Assembly (NCBI RefSeq): GCF_019683635.1
Contig: NZ_JADGIA010000024.1
Location: 1 to 37,153, forward strand
Length of the DNA stretch: 37,153 nt
Reading direction: 5' to 3'
From: Thermogemmatispora sp.
GTDB lineage: Bacteria > Chloroflexota > Ktedonobacteria > Ktedonobacterales > Ktedonobacteraceae
Positions 16,784 through 24,290 of the stretch are shown piece after piece (the first letter of the stretch is position 1; every line of letters begins with the position of its first letter). The translations under genes and the position numbers were made by a program. The notes under the pieces were generated by a model. That model ran no database searches, was not told where the DNA came from, and saw only the letters and a list, made by a program, of their open reading frames with translations.

Positions 16784-18193
16784 TCAATGTTCTGGAGGCC
16801 AGAACGGCTGTGCGTGCGGCTGCATCTGCGACTGCGGCTGCAGCGGGTGCTGTAGCTGCGGCTGGGCCGCAGTAAAGAGCGGTTCACTGGGGGTGGAGGC
16901 AGGAGGAGAGGCGGACGCTCCCGGGAACGTACCCGCTGCTGGCGAGGTGACCAGGGGCCTGTACTGAAGAAGCACGGCCCCTAACTGCACCAGATCACCA
17001 CTTTCCAGCAAGCATGGACTGCTCAGCGGCTCCCCATTCACCAGCGTCGCACCATCCGTCAGGTCCTGGAGATAGAGGCCCTCAGAGCGCACCAGCAAGA
17101 GGGCATGGCGTGGGGCCAAGGAAGGATCTGGGAGACAGACCTCGCAGCCCGGATCAGCGCCGATCACCAGAGCCGGCCCGTTACACACGAAGCTGCGTCC
17201 CACCAGGGTCCCATTGCAGATGAGCAAGAGATGGGTCACCGTGCGCATCGCTGGCAGAGCCTCCGAGGGTGCAGTGATTGTCTGGGACGCCTCTGAGAAA
17301 GAGGGCAGCGGTGTCTGCCGGAGCGAGGCTTGCGGCTCGTCGACTGCGGGTCTGGCCCCAAATGATGGCTCCCAGGCCGTGGTGAGCGTTGGGGGCGTCA
17401 CAGGTGGCGCTGTCACTGGCGATGCTGCCTCGCTCTTCCGCAGGCGCACGGGGCGCAGCGGATGAGGATGGCGCAGCAAAGGATCATCGTCAGTTGAGAC
17501 CGCCGTGCGCGTCGGCGTGGCCAGCTCAAAGAGGAAGCGCAGGGAACCGATCTCTAGCATATCGCCCGAGTGCACGGGGGCAGAACCAGAGACGCGCTGT
17601 CCATTGAGAAAGACGCCGTTCAGACTGTGGCAGTCAGTCACATACACCTGGCCATTGTCCCAGATCAGTTCGGCGTGATAGCGCGAGGCCAGATCATCGT
17701 CGAGCCAGATATCGTTTTCTTCGCCGCGCCCCAGGCGCACAAAGGTGCGAGTCAGAGCCAGCCGTTGACCCTGCAAGCGACCATTGCGATGCTCCAGCCA
17801 CCCCCAGGGTGTGTCGGCATTGAAGACAAAAGGGGCGGTCACGCCAGGCGGATGCGGCGCGTAGGGAGCCGGGGATGCAGCTAGCTGGGGAGCACTCAGG
17901 TTGCGCGTCAGGGCGCGGGTCCCCTGGAGACCAACGGAAAGAGGCGTCGCGAAGAGGCCGTAGCCCAGGGCTGTGGACAGCGGCAGCCCCCAGCCACACA
18001 GGGCCACATAGGCCAGCATGGCCGCCACCTCCGCGGGCGGGAGCACTGGTTGCAGGGGAACGAAACGCAGATAAAACCAGATCAGGGCGGGAGCAATCAA
18101 CAGCGCAGATAACCCCTCCACCAGCAGCGCCCCAGCGAGCTGGCGTCTTGTTCCGCGGCGGCCCAGCAGCTTATAGACGACCTCTCCGGCCAT
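16784..18193 (-). CDS. Membrane protein with two FHA domains
   Basis: A protein of about 469 residues with two N-terminal membrane helices and two forkhead-associated domains, which bind phosphothreonine peptides. FHA1 (about 135-225) has LGRGEENDIWL, SRYHAEL and the DCHSLNGVFLNG loop. FHA2 (about 335-410) has IGADPGCEVCL, PRHALLL and DLTDGATLVNGEPL; its GR is replaced by GA and its SR by PR, so phosphate binding may be weakened. A Pro/Gln-rich tail ends the protein. The start is uncertain. ATG 18193 lacks a Shine-Dalgarno, yet the frame stays open to a stop at 18278-18280, directly followed by GGAGGGAG. That extension reads as a further hydrophobic segment (PEWFSFGCYGGLLCCLL) with no ATG or GTG. 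It follows the transglutaminase-like gene by about 100 bases and is probably co-transcribed. Confidence 0.87.
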   Translation of the reverse strand: MAGEVVYKLLGRRGTRRQLAGALLVEGLSALLIAPALIWFYLRFVPLQPVLPPAEVAAMLAYVALCGWGLPLSTALGYGLFATPLSVGLQGTRALTRNLSAPQLAASPAPYAPHPPGVTAPFVFNADTPWGWLEHRNGRLQGQRLALTRTFVRLGRGEENDIWLDDDLASRYHAELIWDNGQVYVTDCHSLNGVFLNGQRVSGSAPVHSGDMLEIGSLRFLFELATPTRTAVSTDDDPLLRHPHPLRPVRLRKSEAASPVTAPPVTPPTLTTAWEPSFGARPAVDEPQASLRQTPLPSFSEASQTITAPSEALPAMRTVTHLLLICNGTLVGRSFVCNGPALVIGADPGCEVCLPDPSLAPRHALLLVRSEGLYLQDLTDGATLVNGEPLSSPCLLESGDLVQLGAVLLQYRPLVTSPAAGTFPGASASPPASTPSEPLFTAAQPQLQHPLQPQSQMQPHAQPFWPPEH

Positions 18194-18296
18194 CGTCAGC
18201 AAACAACAGAGGAGGCCACCGTAGCAACCGAAGCTAAACCATTCAGGGAAAGCAACGCTACTCGTAGCACTCCCTCCTTACATACGCCCCATCGCT

Positions 18297-19388
18297 CTAG
18301 AGCATCGGCTCAACGCCGGCATGGCGAGCCTCAGAAATCAGAATTCTGTCGAGGACAGCACCCTGCTTCTCTTCCTTAGCATAGAGCGCATCGCTGGCAA
18401 TATTTACAGCATCGCCTGTCATAGCAGCACTCAGCTGACTTGCATCCCAATAACCAAAACCCTGTTCATCAGGGGAGAGCGCCACCCCGAGTAAAGTGCG
18501 ATCGGGCAGCACCACAATGACAGCGTGCAGGCCAATACTTTCCACCGCCGAAGCCAGCAAGAGAGTTACCTCGATATCCGAGCCACTACCCTGCTGGAGA
18601 ACCTCGGAAGGAAGGCGAATCGCCTGGATTGCTGAGGCTGTGCTCTCCGGTCCAGCATAGGGGACACCCTGGCGCTGGCAACGCAGGCCATAGTCGAGTC
18701 GTAGGGCATCGAAGATAGCATCGACCTGATCAAGCACCTGACGCAGAATCGTTCCCGAGTAGCCCGTCATCGCCAGCGGAGCCGGCGGCGGCTGCTGAGG
18801 AAGGTAGGCCATCGCGCGCGTCACCAGCTCCTCGACCGCGGGAGCAGTCGGCGTTATCCAGGCCGCGATGCGCAACCGATTGGCCGCCGACCAGGCCATC
18901 AGGCGCCGCGAATGGAGCCGTAAAGGGATGGCATTGCTGTAATAGCGCGTACCACGCACATCGGCCACGGTCACCTGCAGCTGGGTCTGACGATCACTGG
19001 TCAGCTTTTGCAAGGCCCCATTCAGCAGTGGTGGCACAAAGCCCGCGCTCTGCATCCGCTCCACCGCGCTCACCGTGCGTGTCTCCGTCTGCGAAAAACC
19101 GGCGATGGCTACGCTGATGCGCAGTGGCTGCGGGCCAGCCACGCTACTAAAGAGCACCTCCACGACAGCGCTCTCTGTGTGCAGGTAAGAGGGATAAAAG
19201 GCGGAAAACACGTCCTGGGGAGCATTCACACAAACGCGCACCGGGAGCTGGCCACCACAGTGTTGGCGATCTGCCAGACTCGCCTGCTGATAATGGGCAT
19301 AGCTCTGCAAGCCGCCCCAGACATAGCCCAGCCCCAGGCCCGCCAGCCCGCTGACAGCCAGCAACAGCACGATGATCTTTCTGGCCAT
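18297..19388 (-). CDS. Membrane-anchored transglutaminase-like protein, catalytic residues lost
   Basis: A 363-residue protein with an N-terminal signal anchor (KIIVLLLAVSGLAGLGLGYV) and a mostly extracytoplasmic body. After a beta-rich region, the C-terminal part holds the core of the bacterial transglutaminase-like fold: RLPSEVLQQGSGSD at 258-271, then IEVTLLLASAVESIGLHAVI, then LPDRTLLGV at 294-302. From the family pattern G-x-G-x-C-x-D and GH-A-F-x-G-V, the catalytic Cys position is D271 and the His position is R297. It therefore looks like an inactive relative. ATG 19388 gives the best anchor, though its Shine-Dalgarno is poor; GTG 19421 is possible. The two-FHA membrane protein follows, suggesting both work together at the membrane. 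Confidence 0.72.
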   Translation of the reverse strand: MARKIIVLLLAVSGLAGLGLGYVWGGLQSYAHYQQASLADRQHCGGQLPVRVCVNAPQDVFSAFYPSYLHTESAVVEVLFSSVAGPQPLRISVAIAGFSQTETRTVSAVERMQSAGFVPPLLNGALQKLTSDRQTQLQVTVADVRGTRYYSNAIPLRLHSRRLMAWSAANRLRIAAWITPTAPAVEELVTRAMAYLPQQPPPAPLAMTGYSGTILRQVLDQVDAIFDALRLDYGLRCQRQGVPYAGPESTASAIQAIRLPSEVLQQGSGSDIEVTLLLASAVESIGLHAVIVVLPDRTLLGVALSPDEQGFGYWDASQLSAAMTGDAVNIASDALYAKEEKQGAVLDRILISEARHAGVEPML

Positions 19389-19561
19389 TGCCTCTTTTCT
19401 CGCCCCTTGCCTGCTTTGCACCAGGAGAATGTGGTGAGAGATGAAGGCATTATATCAAAGCGTGTCAGAGCTGACAAAGGCATAGGACTTGTTGGGGACC
19501 TCCTTGCAGGCGGGGCCAGGGCGAGCGTGGCTCTCATCCCCCAGGCTGGCCGCAGAGGCTC

Positions 19562-20113
19562 TCACCACGAGGAGAGCACGGAGCGGAACTGGAAGGCCCG
19601 AATGAGCTGGAGCACGCCGAAGACAATGGCGTAGAGACCAATCAGCCAGACCAGGGCCAGCAGTCCAGCCGCTGGACTCAAGGCCAGGGCAATCCCCAAG
19701 AGAATGGAGGCCACGCCAGCCAGCATCAGCGTCCATTCTAAGCCGAACGCGCGTCGGAAGCTCAGAGCCGCCGCCACCTCGATCACGCCCGTGAAGATGG
19801 CCCAGATGGCTATCAGGGCTAGCAAGACTAGGGCTGTAATGCCCGGCCAGAAGAAGGCTAGCAGGCCCACCACAATGCCAGCCAGCCCTTCAATCAGGAG
19901 AATCCACCAGTGGCCGACATTGTTACGCTCCTGCAGCGCCACCGCTACGGCGACAAGGCCATCAACAAGAGCGTAGGCGCCGAAGAGGTAAATCAATACC
20001 AGAAGTGTAAGATGAGGCCAGAGCAGGGCAGCAATACCGAAGAGAATGGCCGCTACTCCGCGTATGGCCAGTATCCACCACGAGTGCTGCGAGATCTGAT
20101 AACCGTTCATCAT
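19562..20113 (-). CDS. DUF308 / HdeD-family membrane protein
   Basis: A 183-residue protein made almost wholly of six membrane helices arranged as three similar pairs, each with a W-x-L-x3-G-x3-I-x-G-x3-L-x-W-P type motif: WWILAIRGVAAILFGIAALLWP, WWILLIEGLAGIVVGLLAFFWP and WTLMLAGVASILLGIALALSP. This is the HdeD/DUF308 repeat architecture; HdeD in E. coli is linked to acid resistance, but the family's biochemical role is not known. ATG 20113 lies ten bases after GGAG, and a second ATG is the next codon. A small perfect hairpin, TCTCTCC-tcatg-GGAGAGA at 20158-20176, sits in its leader. It stands upstream of the transglutaminase-like gene on the same strand with about 170 bases between. Confidence 0.87.
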   Translation of the reverse strand: MMNGYQISQHSWWILAIRGVAAILFGIAALLWPHLTLLVLIYLFGAYALVDGLVAVAVALQERNNVGHWWILLIEGLAGIVVGLLAFFWPGITALVLLALIAIWAIFTGVIEVAAALSFRRAFGLEWTLMLAGVASILLGIALALSPAAGLLALVWLIGLYAIVFGVLQLIRAFQFRSVLSSW

Positions 20114-20421
20114 ACCTATCACGCTCCTTTTCCTGTGCCACACCGGTCACTCTGCTTTCTCTCCTCATGGGAGAGACGTTGCAGATTTTTTCTTTCTCAT
20201 TAGATGATAACCACAGCAGAGCCTCTCTTGCATCCATTTATTCATAGGGAACACGCAAAAGAGGGTCTGTCGGAGACAACAGCCTGGCTCAACAGGCGCG
20301 GCTTGAGCAGGCTGTTGTTTCTACTCTCGGTCCGACTGGCCGCCATAGATATGGCGAGCGCGTGAGCGATCAGCCACGAGCACAAAGGGACTGCGCGACC
20401 CTGACCAGCATGCTCATTTGC
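20114..20421. other. kptA-hdeD intergenic region
   Basis: 308 bases holding the strong kptA terminator (20276-20318), an AT-rich patch around 20184-20245 that probably includes the promoter of the DUF308 gene, and a perfect 7-bp hairpin at 20158-20176 in its leader. No further gene is supported. Confidence 0.5.
20276..20318 (-). terminator. Long hairpin terminator after kptA
   Basis: ACAACAGCCTGGCTCAA (20276-20292) pairs with TTGAGCAGGCTGTTGT (20303-20318) over 16 bp with one bulged G and a 10-base loop. It is the longest stem in the window and lies about 100 bases downstream of kptA. The T residues are on the plus side (TTGTTTCT), so direction is not certain. Confidence 0.6.
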
Positions 20422-20988
20422 TCAGGGGAAGCGGATAAAGGCCGGCGGAATGGCATCGGCCAGCCACACCTGGTCGTTCCCGCGATAGAAACGGATACCA
20501 TGCTCGCTGGCTTCACGCGCGCGCACCTCCAGCACCACAGGCTGAGATGTTCGGCGTCCACCCACCTGTTTGGCGGTGGCGCTATCCACGGAGAGATGCA
20601 CATACTGCCGGCGCATCGGCTTGAGTCCCTCACGTTTGATGGCGGGGAGCGCCGCCGGCGAGGTTCCGTGATAGAGGATCTCTGGCGGGATGGCTTCTTG
20701 TTTGGGCAGGCGACGCGCCAGTGAATGCCCGTAGAGGGCCCGTATCTTCCCGTCGCGCAGCTCGTAGCGCTGTTTCTCCGCACTGGCTATCATGATCTCT
20801 AGATCTTCCTCTCGCACATCGCGCCAGCTCGCCCGATGCTGGCGCAAGGCTCGCAACAGCTCAGCAACGGGGACCCAGCCCTCTTCATCTAGCTGGAGTC
20901 CATACAGCTCCGGCTGATGGCGCAGGGCATGGGCGACCGTCCGGCTCAGACTGCGATAATCGATAGACCTCTCCCCTCTCTGCTTCAT
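20422..20988 (-). CDS. kptA: RNA 2'-phosphotransferase (Tpt1/KptA family)
   Basis: A 188-residue KptA/Tpt1 enzyme, which transfers an internal RNA 2'-phosphate to NAD+, releasing nicotinamide and ADP-ribose 1'',2''-cyclic phosphate. The N-terminal winged-helix part has LSRTVAHALRHQPE (R23, H24) and LDEEGWVPVAELL. The bridging KIRALYGHS (81-89) follows. The C-terminal ADP-ribosyl-transferase fold has ILYHGTS (104-110), GLKPMRRQYVHLS (R127 in the tetrad region) and FYRGNDQVWLADAIPP. The length is the normal bacterial one. Bacteria lack the eukaryotic tRNA-splicing pathway that makes 2'-phosphates, so its natural substrate is unclear. Upstream, a five-codon frame (ATG 21002-ish, MMSS) follows AAAGGAG and ends in an ATGA overlap with the kptA start, a layout suggesting translational coupling. 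Confidence 0.92.
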   Translation of the reverse strand: MKQRGERSIDYRSLSRTVAHALRHQPELYGLQLDEEGWVPVAELLRALRQHRASWRDVREEDLEIMIASAEKQRYELRDGKIRALYGHSLARRLPKQEAIPPEILYHGTSPAALPAIKREGLKPMRRQYVHLSVDSATAKQVGGRRTSQPVVLEVRAREASEHGIRFYRGNDQVWLADAIPPAFIRFP

Positions 20989-21320
20989 GAACTCATCATA
21001 GCTCCTTTCTGCTCTCTCTGTACTCTCAAGGATTACCTAAAAGTCAAAGCGTCTTTCTCAAAAGCGTCTTTCTCAGATGAAGATAAGCTTATGAGCCAGG
21101 TCAACGTCTCTCTTCGCCTTTCTACCCTTTACCTGGCCTGAGATTTTTCTCACCTCCTGCCAGCCGCGAGTCTTTTGATGTATACTTCTCTATGTACAAG
21201 AATCAGAGCGGGCCTGAACAGGTCCTTCCTCACATCAGGGAGCCTTGGTCAACCGCGTTACGCCTGCTTTTCAGGATGAAAGCAGCATGAGCCACAGACA
21301 GAACAGAAAGGAATCGCAGT
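20989..21320. other. kptA / rhamnogalacturonan lyase intergenic region
   Basis: 332 bases between divergent genes. It contains the 15-bp tandem duplication at 21046-21075, an AT-rich part (21141-21200), and a possible weak promoter for the lyase, TTGATG (21175-21180) with AAGAAT (21198-21203) at 17 bases. No gene is supported. Confidence 0.4.
21046..21075. repeat. Perfect 15-bp tandem duplication
   Basis: AAAGCGTCTTTCTCA occurs twice without a gap (21046-21060 and 21061-21075), upstream of kptA and divergent to the lyase gene. It may be a recent slippage event or a doubled binding site. Confidence 0.8.
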
Positions 21321-23501
21321 ATGTCTGGCAAGAGACTCCGCTCTCTGCTCCTCCCGGGAGCGCTTTCTCGTGGGCTAATCCTCTTCCTCGTTTTGTGCAG
21401 CCTGGCCCTGGTGACAGCGTTGCGCGGACCGCACGATGAGCCGGCCCGCGCCGCTTCGCCCGTGACCTTGAGCGTCTCCGGTATGACGGCGACGATCAGC
21501 AATGGTATCTTTACAATCAAGTTCAACAGTTCTGGCACAGGCTACTCGCTGGTCTGGCAGGGCAAGGAGCTGATTGGGCCGGCTAAGGGCTTCTACAGCT
21601 CGATCAATGGGGGTACAGGCTTCAGTCCGACTCAGCTCACTGTCGTGACCAATACCTCTAGCATGGTCGATATCGCCTACATCAGCAGCTGGGGTGAGCT
21701 GCACTACGTGGTCCAGAGTGGCGTTAGTGGCCTCTACTCCTACTTTCTGGCCACTGGCATCGGGACCGTCGGTGAGTTTCGCACGCTCTACCGCGTCGAC
21801 GGCTCGATCTTTCGCACAGGCTACAATGGCGTCGAGAGCGCTATCGCTTTCCCCACGCTCAGCCAGATTCAGTCGGCCACCGAGCTGCAGGACTCAACCT
21901 ACCAGCTCAGCGATGGCACTATCTACACGAAATACGATGCGGCTACCTACTTGATGAGTCAAGATTTGCTCCACGGCGTCTACGGCAACGGCTACGGTGT
22001 CTGGCTGATCTCGCCCAGCCATGAGTACAACAATGGAGGACCGTTGAAGCAAGATTTGACGGTTCACGTCGATAGCAGTACTGGCGATGCTGTTGTCTTG
22101 AATATGCTCATCAGCGCGCATTTCGGCACGCCGGAGGTGACGATCCCCAACGGTAAGTTCTTCGGTCCCTGGTTTGTCTACTTTAACAATGGGAGTATCA
22201 GCGACGCCCAGGCCCAGGCCGCGCTCCAGCAGCAGCAGTGGCCCTATAGCTGGCTCTCCAATCCGGCTTATCCACTTACGCGGGCCACAGTGACGGGCAC
22301 GCTGCGTCTGGCCGATGGGCGTCCCGCCGCCGGCGCTCAGATTACGCTGGCCCAACCAGGTGGCGATGTCTATGCTCAGGGCGCCGGCTACATCTTTACG
22401 ACGGTGGCCGATAGCGCCGGCAACTTCACCCTTCGCCAGGTGCGCCCTGGCAGCTATAGCCTCTATGCCTGGGCCAATGGCGGCAGTATCGGGGATATCA
22501 CCGATCAGTACGAGCTGGATAATGTGAACGTGACCGGCACGAGCACCAACCTGGGAACCCTGACCTGGAGCCCGGTGCGCTATAGTACCCTCCTCTGGCA
22601 AATCGGCACCGCGGACCGCAAGGCGGCGGAGTTCCGTCTGGGCAACCTGCCGCGCCAGTACGGTCTTTGGAACCAGGTCCCGGCGAATCTGACCTACACC
22701 ATCGGCTCCAGCACGCCAGCAAACAACTGGTATTATGCTCAGACGGCGGTCGGGACCTGGAATGTTAATTTCTCTCTGAGCCAAAGCTATAGCGGCAACG
22801 CTCATCTGACGGTGGCGCTGGCCGGTATGACGCGCACCGCCGCCGTGACGATCAGTGTGAACGGGACAGCCATCGGTAGCTATCCCGCTTACACCAATGA
22901 TGCGGCGATTTACCGCAGCGCTAACCAGAGTGGCTACTACCATTTGATGGTCTTTAGCTTCCCGGCCTCGCTGCTGAAGGTCGGCAGTAATACGGTGGCC
23001 TTCGCGATGACCTCGGTGAGCAGCGGCGGCGGCGTTATGTACGATACGCTCAAGCTGGAGGTGGGACCCCAGGTGACCGGTGGCGGCACGACGGCTACTC
23101 CTACGCCTGCGCCCACTCCAACACCGACAGCGCAGCCTACGGCGACGCCCACCCCTACGCCGACAGCAACAACGACGGGCAACGCCTGCCGCGTGAGCTA
23201 TAGCGTCACCAGCCAGTGGCCCGGTGGCTTCACGGCCAGCATCACCTTGACAAACAGTGGGACAACTACAATCAACGGCTGGACGCTGACCTTTGCCTTC
23301 AGCGCCGGCCAAACGGTCACTCAGGGCTGGAATGCTACCTTCAGCCAGCAGGGGAGCCAGGTGAGCGCCAGCAGTCTGAGCTATAATGCGGTCCTGGCCC
23401 CAGGTACGGCGACAACGCTGGGCTTCAATGGAAGCTGGACAACCAGTAACCCTGCGCCAGGTTCGTTCACCTTGAACGGCCAGAGCTGCACGCTCACCTG
23501 A
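21321..23501 (+). CDS. Secreted rhamnogalacturonan lyase (PL4-like) with C-terminal CBM2
   Basis: A 726-residue secreted enzyme expected to cleave the rhamnose-galacturonic acid backbone of pectin by beta-elimination. A signal sequence covers about 1-45. The PL4-type catalytic domain (about 47-325) contains GVYGNGYGVWLISPSHEYN followed by NGGPLKQDLTVH, characteristic of the family. A fibronectin-like domain (about 325-412, GTLRLADGRPAAGAQITL) and a jelly-roll domain with RYSTLLWQIGTADRKAAEF (about 420-583) complete the usual three-domain PL4 layout. A Pro/Thr linker (about 584-620) then leads to a family 2 carbohydrate-binding module (621-726). It is closed by C623 and C723, with W residues for cellulose binding. 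AAAGGAA lies eight bases before the ATG. Terminators and gaps on both sides indicate a single-gene unit. Confidence 0.9.
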   Translation: MSGKRLRSLLLPGALSRGLILFLVLCSLALVTALRGPHDEPARAASPVTLSVSGMTATISNGIFTIKFNSSGTGYSLVWQGKELIGPAKGFYSSINGGTGFSPTQLTVVTNTSSMVDIAYISSWGELHYVVQSGVSGLYSYFLATGIGTVGEFRTLYRVDGSIFRTGYNGVESAIAFPTLSQIQSATELQDSTYQLSDGTIYTKYDAATYLMSQDLLHGVYGNGYGVWLISPSHEYNNGGPLKQDLTVHVDSSTGDAVVLNMLISAHFGTPEVTIPNGKFFGPWFVYFNNGSISDAQAQAALQQQQWPYSWLSNPAYPLTRATVTGTLRLADGRPAAGAQITLAQPGGDVYAQGAGYIFTTVADSAGNFTLRQVRPGSYSLYAWANGGSIGDITDQYELDNVNVTGTSTNLGTLTWSPVRYSTLLWQIGTADRKAAEFRLGNLPRQYGLWNQVPANLTYTIGSSTPANNWYYAQTAVGTWNVNFSLSQSYSGNAHLTVALAGMTRTAAVTISVNGTAIGSYPAYTNDAAIYRSANQSGYYHLMVFSFPASLLKVGSNTVAFAMTSVSSGGGVMYDTLKLEVGPQVTGGGTTATPTPAPTPTPTAQPTATPTPTPTATTTGNACRVSYSVTSQWPGGFTASITLTNSGTTTINGWTLTFAFSAGQTVTQGWNATFSQQGSQVSASSLSYNAVLAPGTATTLGFNGSWTTSNPAPGSFTLNGQSCTLT

Positions 23502-23535
23502 AGCTATAGAATCTTTTCCCCTCCTCCTTTGGACA

Positions 23536-23575
23536 AGGCGCCTGCGGTCAGTCTCTGACCACGGGCGCCTCTCTT
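23536..23575 (+). terminator. Terminator after the lyase gene
   Basis: AGGCGCC (23536-23542) pairs with GGCGCCT (23564-23570) and GGTCAG (23546-23551) with CTGACC (23555-23560), separated by a nearly paired TGC/ACG step, around a TCT loop. CTCTTG follows. A long stable hairpin 35 bases after the stop. Confidence 0.7.
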
Positions 23576-23772
23576 GATCCCCCCTTCTCCTCACTCTCGA
23601 TCAGCCAGACAGCGCTCCGCTGGACCTTTTTTGGCTGTCGCTCCCCCGCTTCCCCGGCCCGAAGGCTCGCGGTGCTAGCCTTTTCGTTTATCAATGCAAT
23701 GCTTAACCAGTCTTCTCCGTTACTGCGGGTAAAATGATCACAGACCGGCTCTGATGAGCCGAGGTTTTGTCT

Positions 23773-23967
23773 ATGCTCAGATATCAAGAGGCACAGCAGC
23801 TACAGACACTCATTCAACAGGAAGCTCCAAAGGTGGAGGTGCGCATCTTGTCCGAGGTAGGGCAACCTGACTACTACTGTCTGGCCATCTACCTGTATGG
23901 TCAGCCACGCTTCGTAGTCCGCTCGCTGGATCAATGGAACCAGCGCAAAAAGATGCTGAAATCCTGA
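23773..23967 (+). CDS. Small hypothetical protein
   Basis: A 64-residue protein I do not recognise. It starts with a polar helix (RYQEAQQLQTLIQQEAPK) followed by alternating hydrophobic strands (VEVRILSEVG, YYCLAIYLYGQPRFVVRS) and a basic end (WNQRKKMLKS), which reads like a compact alpha-beta fold and not random translation. ATG 23773 has GAGG eight bases upstream; a TTG two codons earlier is possible. TAAAAT at 23730-23735 could be its -10. It is alone between a terminator and the LLM gene. Aromatic and hydrophobic spacing supports a real gene, but there is no functional clue. Confidence 0.6.
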   Translation: MLRYQEAQQLQTLIQQEAPKVEVRILSEVGQPDYYCLAIYLYGQPRFVVRSLDQWNQRKKMLKS

Positions 23968-24165
23968 CAGAGAGGGTCAGGTCTTGTCTGGCAAGCAAGC
24001 GTCTTGAGCGAGAAAAGGGCGCGGATAGGGCTGGCCTGTCGCCACGGCCATGTGAGGACACATCAGGATGCTCGTCCTGGGCCAGGGCAGGCCAGTACTC
24101 AACAGGAGCAAGAGCCTTTTCTTCTTTCTCGGCGCAGGGAGGCGGCTCACCAGTCGAGAGGCTTC

Positions 24166-24194
24166 CAGGCAGGCAGACAGGCAGGCAGGCAGGC
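24166..24194. repeat. CAGG tetranucleotide microsatellite
   Basis: About seven CAGG/GGCA units with a single interruption (CAGA at about 24174-24177), roughly 50 bases before the LLM gene's -10. Such repeats can change length by slippage. A shorter relative occurs at 12151-12165. Confidence 0.75.
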
Positions 24195-24243
24195 CGAGAG
24201 AGCAGCCAGGCAGCAGCACGGCCAGTTAAAGGCTAGCATGCGC

Positions 24244-24249
24244 TATAAT
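24244..24249 (+). promoter_or_regulatory. -10 element of the LLM oxidoreductase gene
   Basis: A perfect TATAAT 42 bases before the ATG; transcription would begin near 24256. No good -35 is seen at 17 bases (GCCAGT). Confidence 0.5.
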
Positions 24250-24290
24250 TTCAGCATAGCAGCAAATTCTACCAATGGAGGTACGCAGGC

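Larger units (their letters stand above)
23968..24290. other. Intergenic region with CAGG repeat
   Basis: 323 bases. It holds the tetranucleotide repeat (24166-24194) and the -10 element of the LLM gene. The open frames here on both strands are low-complexity Arg/Ala/Gln products of the repeat and are not taken as genes. Confidence 0.5.

Noticed and set aside
20158-20176. HdeD leader hairpin as a riboswitch
   Set aside because: A single 7-bp hairpin without any known aptamer core.
23098-23172. Repetitive ACGCC/ACNCC stretch considered as a DNA repeat array
   Set aside because: It simply encodes the Pro/Thr linker between the PL4 and CBM2 modules.
21894-23594. 566-residue minus-strand open frame
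   Set aside because: Antisense shadow of the lyase gene; Arg/Gly/Ala/His-rich with no domain, while the plus frame has clear PL4 and CBM2 domains.
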